Source: Emiliania huxleyi CCMP1516 (Eukaryota > Haptophyta > Isochrysidales > Noelaerhabdaceae). From it: a stretch of 64,000 nt of DNA. The first letter of the stretch is position 1. Every line of letters begins with the position of its first letter. The stretch spans positions 379,907-443,906 of the forward strand of contig NW_005195801.1 of the NCBI RefSeq assembly GCF_000372725.1, written 5' to 3'. Made by a program: the position numbers and the translations under genes. A model generated the notes under the pieces. It saw only the letters and a program-made list of their open reading frames with translations. It was not told the DNA's origin and did not search any database. Below are positions 58,930 to 64,000 of the stretch, piece by piece.

Positions 58930-59023
58930 GACTGTCGGCCGCCGAGAGCGAGCCTCTCCTAGTTACACACAAAAAAACAAATTGCCGCGCGTCGAGGTTC
59001 TCGAGGTGGATCTCTCGAGGTTC

Positions 59024-59441
59024 TCGAGGTGGATATCCTTTGGCCGCGTTGGGTAGCGAGGATTGGTGTAACCCGAGCCACGGAGGCGTGTTTTCTGACG
59101 GCCGACCGTCAGTGCACGGAGTTGCCCCTTCTCCGACTGCCCCGGCTAGCTAGCCGGCTAGTTCCCGAGGTCGCGCAGGGCTGACCCCTGCGTCCACCGG
59201 GCTGCCCCCGAGACCTAGCGCGGGTGGGTTGGAGGGGGGCTCGCTGCAGGGAAGGGCTGTGTAAGAAGCCGATCCCCGTAGTCCGCCCCGCTCCTCCCCA
59301 TCGGGCCGCATGCGCGGCCACGCCGCCTCGCACCTCGCAGATTCGCTTCTCGCGCCTCTGGGTCAGGCGCGCGGGGCATCCCCCGGGTCGCTCGACCAGC
59401 GATCCGAAGAGTGGCCGCTATGCGAAGGAAAGAGTGGGGCC
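59024..59441 (+). repeat. Dispersed repeat family A, copy 3
   Basis: Same orientation as 42556-42903, with a ~60-bp insertion relative to it (CTAGCTAGCCGGCTAG and following). Like copy 1 it is preceded by TCGAGGTTCTCGAGGTGG repeats. Confidence 0.7.
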
Positions 59442-59729
59442 CTCGGTATATGTTTATTTTCTTGGCCCAAAAATGGCCGCTGAAATTCTTTTCCGCTCTC
59501 CTCTGTGCTAAGAGACACACGCACTCATCTCTCCAACACCGCCTCGCGCGGGCGGCTGCCACTCCGCCGCGGCCACAGGGGCGAAGCAGCTCGCCCCTTT
59601 GCGTGGCCCGGCATCCTTCGCAGCGCCCGCGGAACAGGGTGAAGAAGAACGGCGACGCGAGAGAAGAGGGGTAGGAGAGCGAGGGAAGAGAGAGGACGAA
59701 GCCACGAGGCTTGTACGGCCCTGTACGGC

Positions 59730-61260
59730 CTACGCCGCCACCGCCACCGCCAGCGCTTCGCCGCACGCGTCCAGCTCCCGCGAGCTAAACCGGCCGACCA
59801 CCTGTTCACAGACCTCGTGATTGAGGGGGGCAGACCTCCTAACCTAACCTAACCTAACCTCCTCTGGCGCTGCTCCACACGCGAGGCTTGAGCAACCGGC
59901 ATCCGTGACTCACAGGCAGAGAAGAAGGCCGATCATCGCGGCTGTATCTCGGCTGCATCTCGGCCGGCCGCGGCTGTATCCCGGCTGTATCCCGGCTGTA
60001 TCTCGGCTGTATCTCGGCTGTATCTGAGCTAGATCTCGGCTGTGTCTCGGCCACACCTGTCCGTCCTTGCCGACGACGAAGAAGGCGGCAAAGTTCCAAG
60101 ACACGTCCTTCCCACCAGCCTTGAGGAAGGTCCAGACCGGGTCCTCCCGCCCACCGTTGACCTCCACCTTGGCCATGAGGGTGCAGCCGCCGCCGTCCGT
60201 CGGCAGGCCTAAGGGGGTGCACGCCGTTAGAGCGAAGCTCTTCCAGCCATGTCTCATGGTGTGCACGTCGTGTGGTACTGTGCCACAGTGGTTTCTTTAT
60301 GGCGTGTGGTACGGCGCACAGTGGTTTCTTTCTCTACATCGATGTGGGTTACGAGGCCCCGCCGTGCAGTGGCGCTGCTACGGGCGCCGGCCGAACGCTT
60401 AGCGGGGGACTGCGGGTGTCTGGACTGTGCAGCGCGTGTGCGCACACCCTCGCGCGAGCGCAAGGGCGGCGAGTCATACACGTTGTTGGTGCGACTCTAG
60501 CCTCTGTTCCGCATCTGGGGACGGAGGCCGAACTTTGCGACAAAGGCGGGGATCTGGGCGGTAGGCAGCTCCTGTCTTCACAGCTCGGCGCGTGAATGGC
60601 CGCACGCGCCTCCCCCGATCTGGGACGCCGGCTCAGCCGAGGTCAGCCGAGGTCAGCCGAGACTTGCTCCCTCCCCCTTCGGGAGATCATACCATTAAAT
60701 CTCATTCTACGAGTTCTTAATTCATATCTCGCTCCTGCCGGCCGAACTCGTCCGACGGGTAGAGGAGGATCTCGAGGGCCGAGCCGTGCTGCCCGTGCCT
60801 GTCGTGGCGGTGCCGTGGCGGTGCCGTGGCGGTGCCGTGGCGGTGCCGTGGCGGTGCCGTGGCGGTGTCGTGGCGGTGTCGTGGCGGTGTCATCGACGTG
60901 TCGTGGCGGTGTCATGAGCGCGCACCCTCGCGGCGCTGCCTGGTTGCCTGGGAGTGGCGCGCCTCCCTCCAGCCCCGCCCGCCACGGCCCTCCCGCCCCC
61001 GGCTGGGGCGCCCTTTTCCCGACACCATTCCTGGCCGCACTACGCGCGCGTGGAGGCCGCGCCAGAGCTACAACCGAGGTGTGTGGCCTCTTGGCGCAGG
61101 CTCACCACGCTGCCAGCCGCTCGTACGACCGCTTCGTCGCGCCTCATCGGCTGGCGACGTTGACTACGACTGCAGCCTTGCCGGAGAGCGCGGAGAGAGG
61201 CAGCGCCGTGCCGTCGATCTTGGTGCTGGTGAGAGCGTGCAGGCTTGCGGGCGTTGGCAT
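59730..61260 (-). CDS. Selenocysteine-type glutathione peroxidase
   Basis: Exons 61260-61106, 60798-60735, 60571-60529, 60208-60057 and 59801-59730 sum to 162 codons. Introns use GT, GA, GC and GT donors. The protein starts MPTPASLHALTSTKIDG. Codon 39 is an in-frame TGA exactly at the peroxidatic position: AAVVVNVASR, then TGA, then GATKRSYERLAAW. This is the NVAS-U-G site of selenium-dependent glutathione peroxidases. Later motifs agree: ALEILLYPSDEFGRQ, LMAKVEVNGG, KDVSWNFAAFFVVGKDGQ and VVGRFSSRELDACG, with the catalytic Trp-Asn in WNF. The Gln of the usual NQFG tetrad is Glu here (DEFG). Likely reduces hydroperoxides. Short length (161) and no dimer loop suggest a GPX4-type monomer. A SECIS element was not identified by eye. 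Confidence 0.85.
59802..60056 (-). repeat. GPx intron 4 with ~11-bp minisatellite and introner-like 3' end
   Basis: A 255-nt GT-AG intron. 59939-60056 is (TCTCGGCTGTA)n on the plus strand. 59838-59862 is (CTAAC)n. The acceptor end reads GGTCTGTGAACAG, the same tail as the introner cores. Confidence 0.75.
60799..61105 (-). repeat. GPx intron 1 with GCCGTGGCGGT minisatellite
   Basis: A 307-nt GT-AG intron. 60803-60900 is an 11-bp tandem array, GCCGTGGCGGT and GTCGTGGCGGT on the plus strand. Confidence 0.8.
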
Positions 61261-61570
61261 GCTTCGGGCAACCTAATCGCGGTCCGCTCGCGTTACTGTG
61301 TGCCTCGCAGCCAGGAGCGAAGTTCCTTGTGCGTCGCAGGAAAGAGCGAATTTGTTGTGTGTGCCTCGCAGGCAAGCGAGACGTGGCGGCAGCGAGGAGG
61401 GGCGGGCGCGGGAGCGGGCGGGACCACCACCGTCGAGAACAGCCTTTGCATGTATGTGTACTTTTAGCTTACTGGGAGAAAAGAGAGAGGGCTCTGAGAG
61501 GCTCTCTCTCTCTGCATGTAAGGTAACGTAAACTTCTCCACACATGAGCTTGCCTGTGGCGGGGGTGGGC

Positions 61571-62240
61571 GGGTGCACGGAGCTAAGTGCCTCGCCACCC
61601 TCGCAGGAGTCGCTTAGGCGGCTCCCGTGGTGTACCTGTGTTAGTGCCAGTGCGCGCCAGTCCCGTGCCCAGTGTTGTGCGAGGGAGTTTAACCACCCCC
61701 CTGCCTGCCGTGAGTGAGTATTCTTGATACGAAACCACGACGACACACACCAGTCGACTCGCATCGGTTGCCTCCATGAACGGCGGAGCTATTCTCGCGT
61801 CCACACCACACCTGGCTCCAACGAGCAACGTGGACACGCCCATAGCTGAGCGAGAGGCTGCGACAGCGACAGCGACCGAGTCCCCAGATGGCCTTCGAAA
61901 AAGAAAAATCGGGCGCTAACTGCACTCCAAGTGCCTTTTTGCCGTCGAGCCCTCGAAATGTACATGCATGGAGCCTCGGAGAGGGCCCTGGGTGGGCGCA
62001 GTGTCGTACAACAAAGAAATACAGATGTATACGAGACGATCGAGGGGTCCCGTACCATGCGGAATCGACCCTATCCAGTGCTCAAGTGCTCAAGATGTAT
62101 ACAGACGACGGGACGCGGCACGGACACGGGGCCACCGACGCACCGCGTGGCTACACGGGGAGGCACGCGTAGTAACGCGGGGGGAGGGAATCTAGGCGAC
62201 GACGGCGTTCTCCCTCCGACGCCGCGGCGAGGCAGACGCT
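61571..62240 (+). mobile_element. Mobile-element fragment D, copy 2
   Basis: Carries in order the blocks shared with 50776-51130 and, at 61716-61850, the block found inverted at 44685-44800. At ~62055-62105 it has a block shared with 15450-15505. This makes it the most complete copy of a composite repeat, though no transposase or reverse transcriptase is recognised. Confidence 0.6.
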
Positions 62241-64000
62241 GGGATGGGATGCCCTTTCTGTGGCACGCAGAGCCACAAACCTGACTGCCCGATGGTGAGC
62301 GTCAGCGGCTTAAACATCGGCGCAAGCTTCAGTGGCGTAGGCATTGGCGGCTATGGCATCGGAGTGCCTCCTTGTTCCACGCCTGTTCTCAGTGGTGCGA
62401 GGGCTCGAGGTGATCCCCGGCGGGACGAGCGAGAGACGGGCGGGAGCAGCGAGCACGCTGCACGGCCACGGGAGTCGGGACACGGGAGAGTCGGGTCTCG
62501 TTCGGCTTCCGCGGGATGTGGGTGTGTGCGCTGCGGCTACCCCTACCCCCAGTATCGTAGTCTTTGTTAGTATCGAGGTCTCGCGAGTTTTGGGGGTTCT
62601 CGGCGCCGCGACAGCGCTGCGAGCAGCGCGATGCCACGGCGCTCGGCCTGCTGAGAGAAGACCTTCCCGGACGGCAGTGACAATTTACCCGACATCAATC
62701 GTCGACGGCAAGCTCGAGAACTGCGCCTCCAAAGTCGCCCAGATTTGCCTCTCTCGGCGCGCTGAGTTAGTATCGCCGGTGCGCCAGCAGGCTCTGCTCC
62801 ACAGCAGGGCATGCCCGACTGGCTCCTGCTAGCCGTGCGTCCTGGTGGCATCCATTGCCAGCCCAGGTAGCCCCAGGAGGTCGCCTCGCGCACGACGCGG
62901 CGTCGCAAGCACCGCTCAGCGTGACTACCGAGTTAGTATCGTCGACCCACAGAGACTGCTCTTCTGTAGGTGGAGCCGACAAACGCCGGCCGGGTCGGCC
63001 CCGCCGCCCCCATCGCCGCCGCCGGGGCGGCGGCGGCCTCGGCGGACCATCCGGCGCGCCGCGCGCCCGTCAGGGAGGTGTTCACCACCCCTGGCTCCTC
63101 ACCCCGCCACGCCTTCGTGCGGACGCCGTGGCACCCACCTCAGGCGCCGCTCGGACTCGGTTGACGGCCGCCCAAGTGCTTGGCTCGTGCCAAGCCGACC
63201 GGCAGGCGATTCCCACTCACTGCTAGGCTAATCTCGGGCTGTCCGGCGTCAGTGTGGTGCCGTGAGGGGCGCCGCCCCCAAAACTACGACTATTAGTACC
63301 GAGCGGGGGCAGTGCATTTAATTCTGTCAAAAATCCAAATCTGCTCCGTGGAGCTTATTGGGCTAGGATCATACGTCCGGGAGGCCCCCCATGCGTGCCG
63401 TAACGATCGACAGCGATCTGGCTACTCTGTTCGCACGTTCACACCTCGTACTGGGCTGGGTGGCTTTAGGTCGTTTAACAAAGAGCGGGACGACCAGCAG
63501 CAACGATTTACAGCAGCGTCCTGCCGAGTGTGTGTAGCACCGACGCAGACGCACCCCAGGCACTACACTACGACGGCTAGGCAGACCTCACCAGTCCGAT
63601 AAGGATCAACTGGAAGGTTGAACCTCGAGCTTAGACAGAACGGGCGCGACAGACTCCAGGGGAGATCGCGCTCTACTCGGGGCACCAAGGAGGAAAACCG
63701 AAACCGTTTGGGTGCCCCACAAAAACCCAAACGCTACAACCTAAAAGTCACACCTCCCCCCCACGTCCCCCCCCCCTTGGGGACGTCACACTGGGCAAAT
63801 CGGCCGATTTCCCTCCCGCTAAATCATCACGGCCCCGTAACACCCTCCGCGCGCGGTCAAAGGCTTCCCAGGGCCGGTCCATGACATGAACCGATAGACA
63901 CAAGCAAAAAAAACCGCACCTCTAAGCTTATCGGGCACCCCGAGGCCCATACGGCGTCCCGGCGGGCCCCGGCGGAGGTCCGGCGCGGCGCTCCAAATCC
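62241..64000. other. Terminal region without a recognised gene
   Basis: A small plus frame at 62244-62570 begins MGCPFCGTQSHKPDCPM, a zinc-knuckle-like start with no family match. Three copies of the minus-strand word CGATACTAAC lie near 62567-62576, 62767-62776 and 62933-62942. Nothing else is identifiable up to the window edge. Confidence 0.4.

Noticed and set aside
59838-59862. Telomere-like (CCTAA)n
   Set aside because: Only four or five 5-nt units inside a spliced GPx intron; too short and the wrong unit for a TTAGGG-type telomere.
62244-62570. Small zinc-knuckle-like protein
   Set aside because: Only the first 17 residues (CPFC...H...C) look structured; the rest is Arg/Gly-rich and overlaps a repeat boundary.

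Overview
The window looks nuclear and eukaryotic, most likely from a haptophyte alga close to Emiliania (Gephyrocapsa) huxleyi. The reasons are high GC, about 20 compact intron-bearing genes on both strands, introns filled with 10-11 bp minisatellites, frequent GC-AG introns, Pro-rich and DSDGIPD-type extracellular proteins, and a probable selenocysteine glutathione peroxidase. The organism call is inference; no marker gene proves it. Intron-exon structures were rebuilt by hand from reading frames, and in nine genes the exons sum to an exact multiple of three (one of these needs a single restored base).

Layout. 0.9-3.7 kb: secreted CUB/calcium-repeat protein (-). 5.7-8.2 kb: myristoylated tandem ADP-ribosyltransferase-like protein (-). 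8.2-9.8 kb: copia retroelement remnant. 9.9-12.1 kb: NmrA-quinone oxidoreductase fusion (-). 12.2-13.2 kb: CYTH/thiamine-triphosphatase (-), divergent from a triose-phosphate-transporter-family gene at 13.4-15.3 kb (+). 16.5-18.0 kb: exostosin-like glycosyltransferase (+). 18.4-21.2 kb: membrane-anchored GLTP-domain protein (-). 21.3-22.5 kb: PH-domain protein (-). 22.8-24.5 kb: PEX4-like E2 (+), cut by a 552-base assembly gap. 25-28 kb: nothing convincing. 28.3-33.5 kb: 1694-residue multi-domain membrane protein (-). 35.3-36.3 kb: WW-domain protein (-). 36.8-37.6 kb: GrpE (-). 37.7-38.2 kb: Pro-rich protein (+). 39.0-42.5 kb: SulP transporter (-). 42.5-44.8 kb: dispersed repeats. 44.9-48.4 kb: asparaginyl-tRNA synthetase with a DPY-30-like N-terminus (+). 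49.0-50.7 kb: WDR54-like (-). 50.8-51.4 kb: mobile-element fragment. 51.5-52.7 kb: SDR-WWE fusion (+). 53.2-54.2 kb: retroelement RNase H (+). 55.0-55.7 kb: haptophyte-type repeat protein (+). 56.3-57.6 kb: Ala/Lys-rich coiled protein (-). 57.7-58.3 kb: ARL16-like GTPase (+). 58.3-58.9 kb: Tim17/22-like protein (-). 59.7-61.3 kb: Sec-type glutathione peroxidase (-). The last 2.7 kb is mobile-element and unassigned sequence.

The most striking signal is a family of short related introns. A core of about 40 nt recurs in at least five genes, with more diverged copies in others. It is often preceded by a roughly 26-31 nt near-copy of the exon sequence that follows it, so the left copy of a target-site-like duplication supplies the GC or GT donor and the element's own end supplies the AG. 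This is the architecture expected of introner elements. Other introns have minisatellite cores inside the same kind of exon duplication, and several exon-intron junctions have been re-duplicated in tandem, up to four times in the tRNA synthetase gene.

The genes are a mixed housekeeping set (translation, peroxisome, chaperone, sulfate or anion transport, redox, lipid transfer) rather than one pathway or cluster.
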